Below the pieces are notes generated by a model. That model had not been told where the DNA came from. It worked only from the letters and a program-made list of their open reading frames with translations, and ran no database searches. Positions 1 to 8,649 of a DNA stretch of 64,000 nt are shown piece after piece. Source of the DNA: Anaerolineae bacterium (GTDB lineage Bacteria > Chloroflexota > Anaerolineae > 4572-78 > J111); the NCBI GenBank assembly GCA_023382535.1, contig JAHDWA010000011.1, forward strand, positions 62,001 to 126,000. Direction: 5' to 3'. The first letter of the stretch is position 1. Every line of letters starts with the position of its first letter. The position numbers were made by a program, and so were the translations under genes.

Positions 1-1321
1 CCAGGGTTTGATTAACATTGGGAATCGTCTTAACCAATTTATTGTATAGATTACCCTTTTCATCCCGATCAACCACGGTCAAAAAATTGTTAGCAATTGC
101 CTGACGGTTATGATCCAGCTTAACGGGGCCGGTGGGCGAGTCAAATTCCAGGTTACTGAGCGTTTCTTGAAGCGCCTTCTGCCCATCAGATAAGTCGGCA
201 TTAATTTTTTCTAAAGCCAGGAGGGCTGCCTTGGCATTGAGATAGTAGCCATGAGCGAAAAGTGAGGGTGAGGGCAAGCCATCGGGAAACTTCTTTTGGT
301 AATTGGCCATAAACTGCTGCCAGGCCGGGTCAGGGTTATCATCGGCTACAGGTCCGGCCGCAGCCGTACCTAAAATATACTCGGCTACGTTTTTTGCCCC
401 TAAGATCGTCTGATCCAGGGTAGATGTGCCGGCAATCAACGGCGCTTTGCCGCCGAAGCGCTGGTATTGCCTAAGAAAGTTGACGGCATCGCTACCGCCT
501 AAGGCGACATAAATGGCATCAATATCGGCCGGGATAGCAGAAATCACGGAACTATAGTCGTTGGTGCCGATAGGAACCCAAAATTGGGTGCCCACTGTAC
601 CTCCTGCCCGGCAAAACTCCACCAGAAATCCTCCCACCTGACTATAAGGGTAGGAGTAATCCTCGGCCACAGTCACGATTCGTTTGTGGCCCTGCTCATC
701 GTGAACGTAATTCCCCAAACCGCCCATCCACTGAGCGCCGTCTAAGGAGAAACGGAAGAAATTGGGCGCCGGATCGCGCAGGGTCGTGTCTTGGGCGCCG
801 GAGGTGCCATTAACAAAGGTCTTCTCCGGATGGCTTTTGGCATATTCCTTGATGGCCAGGCCCTCATCACCGGAAAGGGGGCCAACTACGATATCAACAT
901 TGTCCTCTTCAACCAGCTTACGGGCGGCGGCCAGGGCTACTTTGGGATCCACGGCATTGGAGCTGGCCTTGATCATCTCGATTTTCTTGCCGGCAATTTC
1001 GCCGCCAAACTCGGCAATGGCCATTTCAACCCCACGGACACCGTCTTCACCTAACACCTGAAAAGGACCCTCTAAGGTCGCAACCACTCCGATTTTGATG
1101 ACGTCACTATTGGTAGGTGCTGCCGGTACCGCTTCTGTAGTAGAGGTCGCATCAAGTTGTTCGGTCGCTGGGGGTGTCGTTTCGGTAGGGTTTTCAGCTC
1201 CGGTTGTTTGCGTGGTATTGCCACAGCCGGTAACGACCAGGCCAAAAACTATTAGTATGGTGGTTAAGATCAACCCTACTCGGCTAATACATGATGCTTT
1301 TAGCATATACTTTTTAAACAT
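1..1321 (-). CDS. ABC-type Leu/Ile/Val-family substrate-binding lipoprotein (3' end beyond window)
   Basis: This is a periplasmic-binding-protein-fold lipoprotein of the branched-chain amino acid/amide receptor family, expected on the outer face of the membrane. The start is the ATG at 1321, with AGGAG 11 bases upstream. A hydrophobic signal segment ends in the lipobox V-T-G-C (Cys33). A Thr/Pro/Ala-rich linker follows, and then a mature domain opening with IKIGVVATLEGPF and running on to GPLSGDEG and YVALGGSDAV, typical of type I binding proteins. The gene runs off the left edge after about 440 codons, so little should be missing. It is the last visible gene of a minus-strand run and lies 77 bases after a dCache/GAF sensor. 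No permease or ATPase gene of an ABC transporter is seen, although one could lie beyond the edge. The family is well supported; the ligand is unknown. Confidence 0.9.
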   Translation of the reverse strand, partial: MFKKYMLKASCISRVGLILTTILIVFGLVVTGCGNTTQTTGAENPTETTPPATEQLDATSTTEAVPAAPTNSDVIKIGVVATLEGPFQVLGEDGVRGVEMAIAEFGGEIAGKKIEMIKASSNAVDPKVALAAARKLVEEDNVDIVVGPLSGDEGLAIKEYAKSHPEKTFVNGTSGAQDTTLRDPAPNFFRFSLDGAQWMGGLGNYVHDEQGHKRIVTVAEDYSYPYSQVGGFLVEFCRAGGTVGTQFWVPIGTNDYSSVISAIPADIDAIYVALGGSDAVNFLRQYQRFGGKAPLIAGTSTLDQTILGAKNVAEYILGTAAAGPVADDNPDPAWQQFMANYQKKFPDGLPSPSLFAHGYYLNAKAALLALEKINADLSDGQKALQETLSNLEFDSPTGPVKLDHNRQAIANNFLTVVDRDEKGNLYNKLVKTIPNVNQTL

Positions 1322-1398
1322 TTGATTTTTGTCTCCTGAGGTTAGTTTAAGTCTGCAAATCCCGTCTATTTGGGTTAATTTTGGAGTTCAGGCCACGA

Positions 1399-3717
1399 TT
1401 ATTGCTTATGTCCATTCCCCCTCAAATCGGGCTTAGGAGATGGCTCAGGTTCCCGCCCTAACTCAAACATCAAATGGGGTACTCCCAACCGTTCGCCTAA
1501 TTCGCGAGCAGCTACCTTTACCAGGGCGTTCAGGTTAGACGCAGCGCGTAATTTATCCGTAATTTCGCGGATAGTCTGCTCCCGCCCGGCCCGTTCACGG
1601 GTTTCGTCAAACAGGCGCAGGTTTTCGGCAGTTTGACCCAACTCCTCGACGATAGCCTCGACGATAGCCAGGTCATCTTCCGTCCAGGCCTGGTCAGCTT
1701 TGGCCGGGTATAATTGCAGGATACCAACCCGAGTATCACGGATGGTCACAGGAGCCACAACAGACGGCGCGGCACTGTTACTGACGGCCACCACAGCAAG
1801 ATTATCTTGAGCCAGAGCTTGTCGTTTGGCCTCGACCACAGTTGCCTCGTCTAAAGCAGGCACGTCGGGGCGGGTATAGTGGTGTTGTCCATGCTGGGCC
1901 ACAATTCTGGACTTATCCCAGGCTTTTTCCAGGTAACGTTCTTGAGCAATCCGAGCTTCGGCCAGGGCGGTTTCAACTTCATCAAAGAGACGGGCATTGC
2001 GCATACTGACGGCCACCTGGTTGCTCAAGGAGCGTAAGAGGTTCGCATCCCCCTCGTCCAGGCCGGCAATTTTATCCTCCTGCACATCCAGTACCCCCAC
2101 AACTCGCTCCTCCAGCGTAATCGGCACGGCCATTTCGGAGTAGGTATCGGGCAGCAGGGCGTTAGGTAACCAATCCTGGGCTTCGCGAACATTGTCAACT
2201 CGAACAACTTCGCCGGAACGGGCGGCGCGAGCGACCAGGCTGGTGGGGGCACCCAGGCGAATACTATGCCGCTTAGCTTTCATTTCTACTCCGGCCTCTC
2301 CCGTTCCTTCGGCCACCATCAGATTTTCGCCCTTATCGTCAAGCAAGTAGATGTGAGCGTGATAGTAGTTAAAGTTATCTTTGATCTGGTTAACCACTTC
2401 TCTTAATAACTCTTCCAGCTTGAGAATACTGCTCAGGCGCTCGCCGAGCGAAGCGGCCACTTCCAGGCGGCGAGTCCGGCTGATTACCCGCTGCTCAAGG
2501 GTGGTATAGAGGTCTTCAAGCTGCGCCGTCATATCATTAAATGACGTCGCCAAAATCCCCAGCTCATTGCGGCTGCGGATATTGACCCGCGTCTGCATGT
2601 GACCGGCGCTAATCTGGGCTGAGGCTTCGGTTAACCGTTGCAGGGGCCGGACGATCTGGCGGGAGAAGTAGATGCCTAAGCCAACAGTAATTCCCAGGGC
2701 AAATAACAGGGCCAGACTCATAACGCCAAGCATCTCCAAGATCGGGGCATAAGCTTCGGCGGTGGGAAGTTCAACTACCACATTCCAGCGCACGCTCCGC
2801 ACCGGGGCAATCGCGCCCAGTACATTTTCGCCCTGTAAACCCTGATACGACGTTATCCCGGCGGCAGACTCAAAAAATGAAAAGAGATAACTGAGCGGCT
2901 CTCTACTTCCGAATAAACCACTTCCTGGACCAGTACTCGCTCTGAGGGCGTCCACTGAACCCACCGTCAAATACTTCACAAACGGTTGGTCCGAAACGTC
3001 CCGCAACTTAAACGTCTCGGCCGTACTATCCGGCTCAGTAATTAAGAAATTACGATTATCCAGAATATAAGCATAGCCGGTTTGGCCCACTTGAGTCTCC
3101 GAAACAACAAACCAGAGATACTCCAGGTTAACCCGGGCCAGCAAAATACCGGCCACTTCATCCTGCAGGTCACGAATAGGAACAGCCAGGGTCACTACCG
3201 GCAGGCTGGTGGCGGGGTCAATTTCAACCGGGCCGACATAATCCTCTTGCTGTTTGAATGAACGTAAGAAGGGAGGGGAATCGGCCAGATTGCCGGTTAA
3301 GGGCAATCCATGCGGCGAAATTGCGGCAATAATCTGACCATTGCGGTTCAAAACAGCGACTGACTCATAAGCCTCATTGTGCCGGGTTAGCCCTTCGATC
3401 AAACTCTGCTGAATTTCAGGGGGAAGATTAGCCAGTCCCCGTACCCGGGCCAGGTAGCCTAATTTGCGCTGCAAATCATCCAGATAGGTATTGATTTCGC
3501 CTGCCGCCGCCCGGCTGAGATCTTTCTGAGCCTGCCCCACTTGTTGCAGTTGCGCCTGGAAGCTGAGGTAAATTAAAATCCCTGCGGTAAGCAGTAAACT
3601 CAACCCGACCAGCAAAAAGAGGCCGTATCGAAACTGGTTGGCGATGGAAAAAATACCCAAATGTGGTACAGGGGACGCCTCTTGGCTTTTACTTGACTGG
3701 TTGTGCTGCTTGTTCAT
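1399..3717 (-). CDS. dCache-HAMP-GAF membrane sensor without a kinase domain
   Basis: A 772-residue membrane sensor. Visible parts in order: TM1 at about 31-53; an extracytoplasmic double-Cache-like region to about 320; TM2 at about 328-350; HAMP at about 350-403; a coiled coil; a GAF domain at about 425-590 with the run WLPNALLPDTYSE and GVLDVQED; a second degenerate GAF-like stretch at about 600-700; and a C-terminal module of about 55 residues starting REQTIREIT. There is no H-box, HATPase, GGDEF, EAL, PP2C or methyl-accepting domain, so output must come from a partner. The same GAF and the same C-terminal module occur in the PAS protein at 4884-7604. It lies between two binding-lipoprotein genes, which suggests, as inference, that its Cache domain reads a ligand or a loaded lipoprotein. 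Confidence 0.88.
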   Translation of the reverse strand: MNKQHNQSSKSQEASPVPHLGIFSIANQFRYGLFLLVGLSLLLTAGILIYLSFQAQLQQVGQAQKDLSRAAAGEINTYLDDLQRKLGYLARVRGLANLPPEIQQSLIEGLTRHNEAYESVAVLNRNGQIIAAISPHGLPLTGNLADSPPFLRSFKQQEDYVGPVEIDPATSLPVVTLAVPIRDLQDEVAGILLARVNLEYLWFVVSETQVGQTGYAYILDNRNFLITEPDSTAETFKLRDVSDQPFVKYLTVGSVDALRASTGPGSGLFGSREPLSYLFSFFESAAGITSYQGLQGENVLGAIAPVRSVRWNVVVELPTAEAYAPILEMLGVMSLALLFALGITVGLGIYFSRQIVRPLQRLTEASAQISAGHMQTRVNIRSRNELGILATSFNDMTAQLEDLYTTLEQRVISRTRRLEVAASLGERLSSILKLEELLREVVNQIKDNFNYYHAHIYLLDDKGENLMVAEGTGEAGVEMKAKRHSIRLGAPTSLVARAARSGEVVRVDNVREAQDWLPNALLPDTYSEMAVPITLEERVVGVLDVQEDKIAGLDEGDANLLRSLSNQVAVSMRNARLFDEVETALAEARIAQERYLEKAWDKSRIVAQHGQHHYTRPDVPALDEATVVEAKRQALAQDNLAVVAVSNSAAPSVVAPVTIRDTRVGILQLYPAKADQAWTEDDLAIVEAIVEELGQTAENLRLFDETRERAGREQTIREITDKLRAASNLNALVKVAARELGERLGVPHLMFELGREPEPSPKPDLRGNGHKQ

Positions 3718-3799
3718 CGGCTGAACTCCAGAGCGAAACTATTGATCCTATGACGAATACCCTTGCGGGTTTTTGCAGAAAAAAAATAAGCCCTTTGGC

Positions 3800-3829
3800 C
3801 AGGAGGGCGAAGCACATTTCGCCCTCCTG
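3800..3829 (-). terminator. 12-bp perfect hairpin between BMP lipoprotein and dCache sensor genes
   Basis: Arms at 3800-3811 and 3818-3829 are perfect complements around a 6-base loop. On the minus strand a second short GC stretch and then a run of eight T (complement of the A run at about 3779-3787) follow about 12 bases later. It may act as a partial terminator or an RNA-end stabiliser that sets high lipoprotein and low sensor expression. The T run is not directly at the stem foot, so full termination is uncertain. Confidence 0.5.
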
Positions 3830-3845
3830 TAACTTCAGCGGGTAC

Positions 3846-4850
3846 TTACTGGGTCACATCTATTTTACCTGTCACAATATCTTCTCTAATAGTCTTGACC
3901 CGCGCCTCTTCTTCGGAGCTTAACAGCCCATAGAAAGGAGCCAGGTCCTGGGCGCCTTCTTGCAGCCCAAACTTATACTGCTTACCCTCCCAACGACCCT
4001 GTTGGACCAGCGTGGCCCCTTCTAGCACCAACACAGGTAATCGTTGAATACCACTTGTTAGAATTGTGTTTGGAGCCATGTCATGCTGATCCAGAGACCA
4101 GCCAAGGGCATAAACCCCGGCATTTTTGGCAGCCTCAAATACAAGCCGGCTTTCGGCGTCCACGTTACCGACCAAAACATCAGCGCCTGCCTTGATTTGA
4201 TCTTCAGCAATCTGTTTAGTTTTGGCTTCGTCAGTCCAGCTACCGACCCACTCGGTGGCCACCTCCACTTTAGGATTAACAGCCTTAGCGCCTCGTTCAA
4301 ATGAAGTAGCCTGCTCCTGCATGTGAGGGTAATCCACGCCCCCAATAAAAGCCAGCTTGTTTGTTTTGGTTTTAACGCCTGCCACAACTCCCATGAGATA
4401 CCCAATTTCACTATCTCGAAAGCTCAAGGCGCCCAAGTTTTTATTGTTACCGGCGTAACCGGCCATTACCGCAAACTTGGTCCGGGGAAACTCTTTAGCC
4501 ACAATTTCCGCCGCAGCAATATACTCACCCCCATGACCGATAATAAAATCGTAACCATCTTGAGCATATTGGCGAAAAACTTTCTCGCTATCGGCCTCGG
4601 TGATGTTGACAGTGTGGGCCACCTGAGCACCCAGCTCCTTTTCAATCAACTCTAACCCCTCGTAACCGGCTTGACTCCAGGCTCCGTCATTCGCCTCGCC
4701 GGGCAGCACCATCGCCACCTTAAAGGCGCCCGGAGCAGCTTTGGCTGAGTCTGGTGAGCTGGCGTTCGGTGCACCGCCACAGCCAGTCAAAACCAAAATA
4801 AACAGGATCGAAATGAGATAAACGACAAGTAGGTTTTTCCTAGTAAACAT
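3846..4850 (-). CDS. BMP family (PnrA/TmpC-like) substrate-binding lipoprotein
   Basis: A 334-residue lipoprotein of the basic-membrane-protein family, whose studied members bind nucleosides for ABC import. The signal segment ends in L-T-G-C (Cys24), followed by a short Ser/Pro/Ala linker. Family motifs include the N-terminal VAMVLPGEANDGAWSQAGY, where the Asp-Gly-x-Trp-Ser/Asn segment is typical; a DFIIGHGGEY strand-loop; and SFRDSEIGYLMGVVAG. The length is normal. It starts 33 bases downstream of the PAS/GAF protein at 4884-7604 and precedes the dCache sensor. No cognate permease or ATPase is nearby, so it may serve signalling or use a transporter encoded elsewhere. The family call is firm; a nucleoside ligand is only family precedent. 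Confidence 0.92.
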   Translation of the reverse strand: MFTRKNLLVVYLISILFILVLTGCGGAPNASSPDSAKAAPGAFKVAMVLPGEANDGAWSQAGYEGLELIEKELGAQVAHTVNITEADSEKVFRQYAQDGYDFIIGHGGEYIAAAEIVAKEFPRTKFAVMAGYAGNNKNLGALSFRDSEIGYLMGVVAGVKTKTNKLAFIGGVDYPHMQEQATSFERGAKAVNPKVEVATEWVGSWTDEAKTKQIAEDQIKAGADVLVGNVDAESRLVFEAAKNAGVYALGWSLDQHDMAPNTILTSGIQRLPVLVLEGATLVQQGRWEGKQYKFGLQEGAQDLAPFYGLLSSEEEARVKTIREDIVTGKIDVTQ

Positions 4851-4883
4851 TTTTAGCTCCTTTAAGATAAAACTAATGTTTTA

Positions 4884-7604
4884 TTAATGACCATTGTTTG
4901 ATAAAGTTTTAGCCGGTGCTGGCGATTGTGTATCTGGCTCCAGCCCCAGCTCCACGACCACATGCCCCGCTGCAAGGCGCTGGCCCAATTCGCGGGCGGT
5001 AATTTTTACCAGTTGTTCCAGGTTGTTGGCGGCGCGCATCCGCTCGGTAATTTCGCGAATGGTTTGCTCGCGGTGGGCACGGCGTTCCACTTCCGCCAAC
5101 AGCCGAGATCGCTCAGCTTCAGTCCGGCGGGTTTCGATGGCGATCGCAATCTGGCCACATAATCCTACCAGCAAGAGCTGGTCCTCTACATTCAGCCCAT
5201 CCACTTTATCACTCTGCACATCCAGCACCCCAAAAATCTCGACACCCAACGTGATCGGCACAGCCAGTTCCGCCCTGGTTTCAGGCAGCAAGGGGTTGGG
5301 CAGCCAGCTTGGTTCTTGGGTAACATCGGGCACCAGCACCGGACTGCCCTCCCAGACTGCACGGACAACCAGGCTCTGTTCGGTCGAGAGAGAAATTTGA
5401 TGGCCCATTTCTTTCAATTGACGACCTGTTTCGCCGGTGCCAGCTTGTAACACCATATCACCCTCTACCATGGTGTAGATTTGGGCGTGATAATAGCCAA
5501 ACTGGGTCTGCATCAGGTCAACAACCTGGTGGAAAAGGTCGTTCATGGTCAGGGTTCCTGCAACCTGCTGCGCCACTTCAGTAATAGCCTGGATCTGGCG
5601 GGTAAGTCGCGCCAACGACTGTTGAATTTGCTCCTCCATCTGTTTACGCCTGGTGATGTCGCGGTCGGTGCCGCGGTAGCCTTTGAACTGCCCATCGGCA
5701 TCAAAGAACGGCAGACCGCTGGTTTCAAATACCACCAGATGGCCGTCTTTATGCTGGTTGATATTCTCTAGCGCTACCAACGGCTGCTGAGCCGCCAGCA
5801 GGGGTCCAAATACCCCCACCACCCGCTGCGCTTCTTCGGGTGGCATGAAATCGAACGGGGTCTTGCCCAATACCTCTTCCGGTTCGTAACCCAACAGGTC
5901 TGTGACTTTGGGACTGACATAGGTATAGGTCCCGTTCTGGTCCACCTCCCAGATCCAATCACTCAGGGTTTCCACTAACCCCTGGAACCGCTGCTGCGAT
6001 TCCCGCACGGCTGCTTCCGCCTGTTTACGGGCAGTGATATTGCGGATAAGCCCCAGGTCGGCATCTTCACCCCGGTACTTAATGACTCCAGCGGACAATT
6101 CGGCGTCAATAATGGTGCCGTCCTTACGGAGAAGTTTGGCTTCATAAATGGCGGGAACATCCTCACCGGCTAATCGCGCTTTTATCCTGGCGGCCACTAA
6201 ACTTCTACTCTCAGGGGCTATGTAGTTAATCAAGGAGGTATTGATCATCTCATCGGGTAAATACCCTAACATATCCGCCATCGCTTGATTCAAAAATTTA
6301 AGTTCATTGGCCTGGACAATGACGACACCATCGGCCGCCTGCCTGACGATAGCCGCAGATCGTTCCTCTGACTCACGAAGAGCCTCTTCGGCTTGCTTGC
6401 GAGCCGTAATGTCTTCCTTGACTGCCAGAAAATGAGTTACTACCCCGTTCTCATCTTTAATGGGTGAAATGGAGGCAAATTCCCAGTAAAGCTCCCCGTC
6501 CTTCTTCTTGTTGCAAAATTCTCCCTGCCATTCACCGCCAGCCCTGATGGTTTCCCACAACCGTTTATATTCTTCAGGGGAGGTTACGCCTGATTTTAAA
6601 ATGCGAGTATGTTGCCCTAGCGCTTCCTCGCGAGTGTAACCGGTTGTTTTAGCAAACTTGGGATTAACATATTCAATGTAGCCACTCGTATCAGTAATGA
6701 CAATCGTATTGACGCTCTGCTCAACGGCGCGAAATAATTTACGGGATTGTTCCTCGGCTTGTTTGCGCTGGGTGATATCGCGATTGATCCCAATTAATCC
6801 AATGATTTTCCCCTTGTCATCTTGGAGGGGTATCTTGGAGGTCAAATTCCAGCGGGTCTGCCCTGTTGTTGAGTCTACCAGGCGTTCTTCATGGTTGAGT
6901 AAAGATTGGCCCGATTGCATAAGCGCCTGCTCATCGGCGCGAAATTGGCGAGCCAATTCAGGCGGAAAAAAGTCAAAGTCTGTTTTGCCAACAACCTCAT
7001 CAGGAGATGAAACCCCCAGCAAATGAGCAGTTGCTTTATTTAATAGAATAAATCGGCTCTCTGCGTCCTTGGCATAGACATAATCGGGCAGGTTGTCAAT
7101 GAGTGTTGATACCAGGCTTTGTTGCTGAAGCGATGACACTTCTGGCGCTTGATTGGCCGCCTTGTCGTTGTCTTGCGGCAATTCGGGTTGGGCAGCCAAA
7201 TTTGAAACCGGGGTGGAGTCAAAAGAAAAAGAATTAAAAACTGTGGCTCGCACTTCGGCCAGCGTTTGCCACAAAAATTTTCCGGCCTCTAAATTGGTGA
7301 CAACAGGGGTGAGGGTTTGTCCCAGACATTCAATTTCGACCAGCGAGTGAGGCAGTTTGGCCGGACTCGACGCAACGGGGGGAGTATTAAGCTGTTCTTC
7401 AAAGAGACAGCGGAGAGGATCAGGAGTTTCGACTTCACAGGCTTCAGCTACAGTTTTAATCAGCCGGCGAGCCCGGGTAGTCCGGCTATCGGCAGGGAAG
7501 GCAGCATAATCTCCATCCTCCTGTGACAAAAGCCGATCATAAGTTGCAGCTAGATTTGCCACATTCAGAAGGATAAAATTGGCAAACTCTTTTAATGCCG
7601 ACAT
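4884..7604 (-). CDS. Four-PAS plus GAF sensor protein without a kinase domain
   Basis: A 906-residue soluble sensor. An unassigned helical N-terminal region (1-130) is followed by four PAS/PAC units at about 160-285, 286-410, 411-535 and 536-660, each closing with a D/N-I-T-x-R-K-Q junction. Next come a coiled coil and a GAF domain at about 680-830 containing YYHAQIY and WLPNPLLPETRAE. The C-terminal module (about 838-895) begins REQTIREITERMRAANNLE and matches the end of the dCache sensor. No transmembrane segment and no HisKA, HATPase, GGDEF or phosphatase domain is visible, so it cannot be a classical histidine kinase. It lies 66 bases after the degenerate receiver gene and 33 bases before the BMP lipoprotein. 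Domain calls are by eye; a scaffold or ligand-relay role is inference. Confidence 0.88.
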   Translation of the reverse strand: MSALKEFANFILLNVANLAATYDRLLSQEDGDYAAFPADSRTTRARRLIKTVAEACEVETPDPLRCLFEEQLNTPPVASSPAKLPHSLVEIECLGQTLTPVVTNLEAGKFLWQTLAEVRATVFNSFSFDSTPVSNLAAQPELPQDNDKAANQAPEVSSLQQQSLVSTLIDNLPDYVYAKDAESRFILLNKATAHLLGVSSPDEVVGKTDFDFFPPELARQFRADEQALMQSGQSLLNHEERLVDSTTGQTRWNLTSKIPLQDDKGKIIGLIGINRDITQRKQAEEQSRKLFRAVEQSVNTIVITDTSGYIEYVNPKFAKTTGYTREEALGQHTRILKSGVTSPEEYKRLWETIRAGGEWQGEFCNKKKDGELYWEFASISPIKDENGVVTHFLAVKEDITARKQAEEALRESEERSAAIVRQAADGVVIVQANELKFLNQAMADMLGYLPDEMINTSLINYIAPESRSLVAARIKARLAGEDVPAIYEAKLLRKDGTIIDAELSAGVIKYRGEDADLGLIRNITARKQAEAAVRESQQRFQGLVETLSDWIWEVDQNGTYTYVSPKVTDLLGYEPEEVLGKTPFDFMPPEEAQRVVGVFGPLLAAQQPLVALENINQHKDGHLVVFETSGLPFFDADGQFKGYRGTDRDITRRKQMEEQIQQSLARLTRQIQAITEVAQQVAGTLTMNDLFHQVVDLMQTQFGYYHAQIYTMVEGDMVLQAGTGETGRQLKEMGHQISLSTEQSLVVRAVWEGSPVLVPDVTQEPSWLPNPLLPETRAELAVPITLGVEIFGVLDVQSDKVDGLNVEDQLLLVGLCGQIAIAIETRRTEAERSRLLAEVERRAHREQTIREITERMRAANNLEQLVKITARELGQRLAAGHVVVELGLEPDTQSPAPAKTLSNNGH

Positions 7605-7670
7605 GGCAAACTCCTTAAATTCAGAAAGAGCAGGGCTAAGACAGCCTCTCCGACACTGGATGCCGAAGAT

Positions 7671-8114
7671 TTAATCAGCCATTCGATAGAATTCTTGCAA
7701 GATATTAGAGGCCAGCGTTGGACTCAAGATTACTTCCCCGCTAACCACCTGGCGAATGGCTGTAGTGATCGCGCAAAAATCATCTTTCCCATTCCGTTCA
7801 AGGCAGCCGCGCGCTCCTGCTTTGATCGCTTCAATAGCATATCTATCATTGGGAATGGACGAGATTCCCAGGATGCGAATGCGCTCATTTTGAGCCAGGG
7901 TGGTTTGAATTGCCCGGATGCTGTCTAACACCGGCAAATGCAAGTCCATCAGAACCAGATCCGGCATGGCTGTCTTGCATGTATTGACCACACCTTGGCC
8001 ATCGCGAACATGATCAATCACTTTAATATTTTCCTGCTTATCAAGAAAAGCTTGTAGTTTTTTGGCAAAGGTTGCATCTGGATGAGCAATTAATACTCGA
8101 ATCAGTTTTTCCAT
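7671..8114 (-). CDS. HTH-less, degenerate response-regulator receiver
   Basis: A 147-residue receiver related to the NarL-type regulator at 8650-9306. The presumed phospho-acceptor Asp57 (V-L-M-D-L) is kept. The acidic pocket pair after strand 1 reads His11-Pro12 where the neighbour has Asp-Asp, the Thr position is Ser, and the conserved Lys is Arg. The protein ends in NILQEFYRMAD, which matches the interdomain linker of the neighbour, so the DNA-binding domain is absent. The ATG at 8114 is chosen because the receiver fold starts right after it; an in-frame GTG at 8141 is an alternative. It is the first gene of the minus-strand sensor/lipoprotein operon, and a good promoter lies at 8189-8218. 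It may be a phosphorylation-independent partner (inference). Confidence 0.85.
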   Translation of the reverse strand: MEKLIRVLIAHPDATFAKKLQAFLDKQENIKVIDHVRDGQGVVNTCKTAMPDLVLMDLHLPVLDSIRAIQTTLAQNERIRILGISSIPNDRYAIEAIKAGARGCLERNGKDDFCAITTAIRQVVSGEVILSPTLASNILQEFYRMAD

Positions 8115-8188
8115 AGTAATTACTTTGTCCTTTACCAGCACCCACCAGGATAAGGGGCGCTCTTGGAGGCCAGAGCGATCTCCTGCAA

Positions 8189-8218
8189 GTTATAATTTGA
8201 CGTCGAAGTGTTAGTCAA
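8189..8218 (-). promoter_or_regulatory. Sigma-70-type promoter of the receiver/sensor/lipoprotein operon
   Basis: On the minus strand TTGACT (8213-8218) and TATAAC (8189-8194) are separated by 18 bases. Transcription would start near 8182, about 70 bases before the ATG at 8114. Both hexamers are close to consensus, but such matches also occur by chance. Confidence 0.5.
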
Positions 8219-8527
8219 CCTCACAAGCTATAACCCGCTCCCACCAGCCAGGGGAAATTTGCTTAATTGTGCTAACGCCGTACCAACCCGTTGCCATAAT
8301 GACAATATCAATGCTTAACCAAACTATTATAAGCTGCAACCATCCCGCCATCTTATTACCTCAACCTGTTCTGCCTTTAGTTTTGAGTACAGCTAAGGCA
8401 GATATACCTTAACTCATTATCCAGATTATAGAAGATGCCAGGCAAAATTTACAGAGGCGAAAGTACCGACAAATGCGCCTTTTTCTGGATGACAGAAAGT
8501 ACTTGCGGGCACTGCCCCAAAGTACCA

Positions 8528-8553
8528 TAAAAAAACACCCCCACAGGAGTGTT
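8528..8553 (-). terminator. Intrinsic terminator after the NarL-type regulator
   Basis: On the minus strand an 8-bp stem (8546-8553 with 8534-8541, one G-U pair) with a 4-base loop is followed directly by seven T residues. It lies about 100 bases past the stop of the regulator at 8650. Confidence 0.75.
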
Positions 8554-8649
8554 CTTCTCACTAAAAAGTTTTCCAAAACGACGGATACTCTCCTGTTTCC
8601 AAACCGGGTTTGTGAACAGGAGGGGAAAAGGGTGGCAAAACCAGAGGTT

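Larger units (their letters stand above)
8115..8649. other. 535-base intergenic region between two signalling units
   Basis: This holds the promoter at 8189-8218 (minus) and the terminator at 8528-8553 (minus) that closes the upstream kinase/regulator pair. The open frames crossing it on both strands lack ribosome sites and protein-like composition. I see no RNA gene. Confidence 0.6.
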
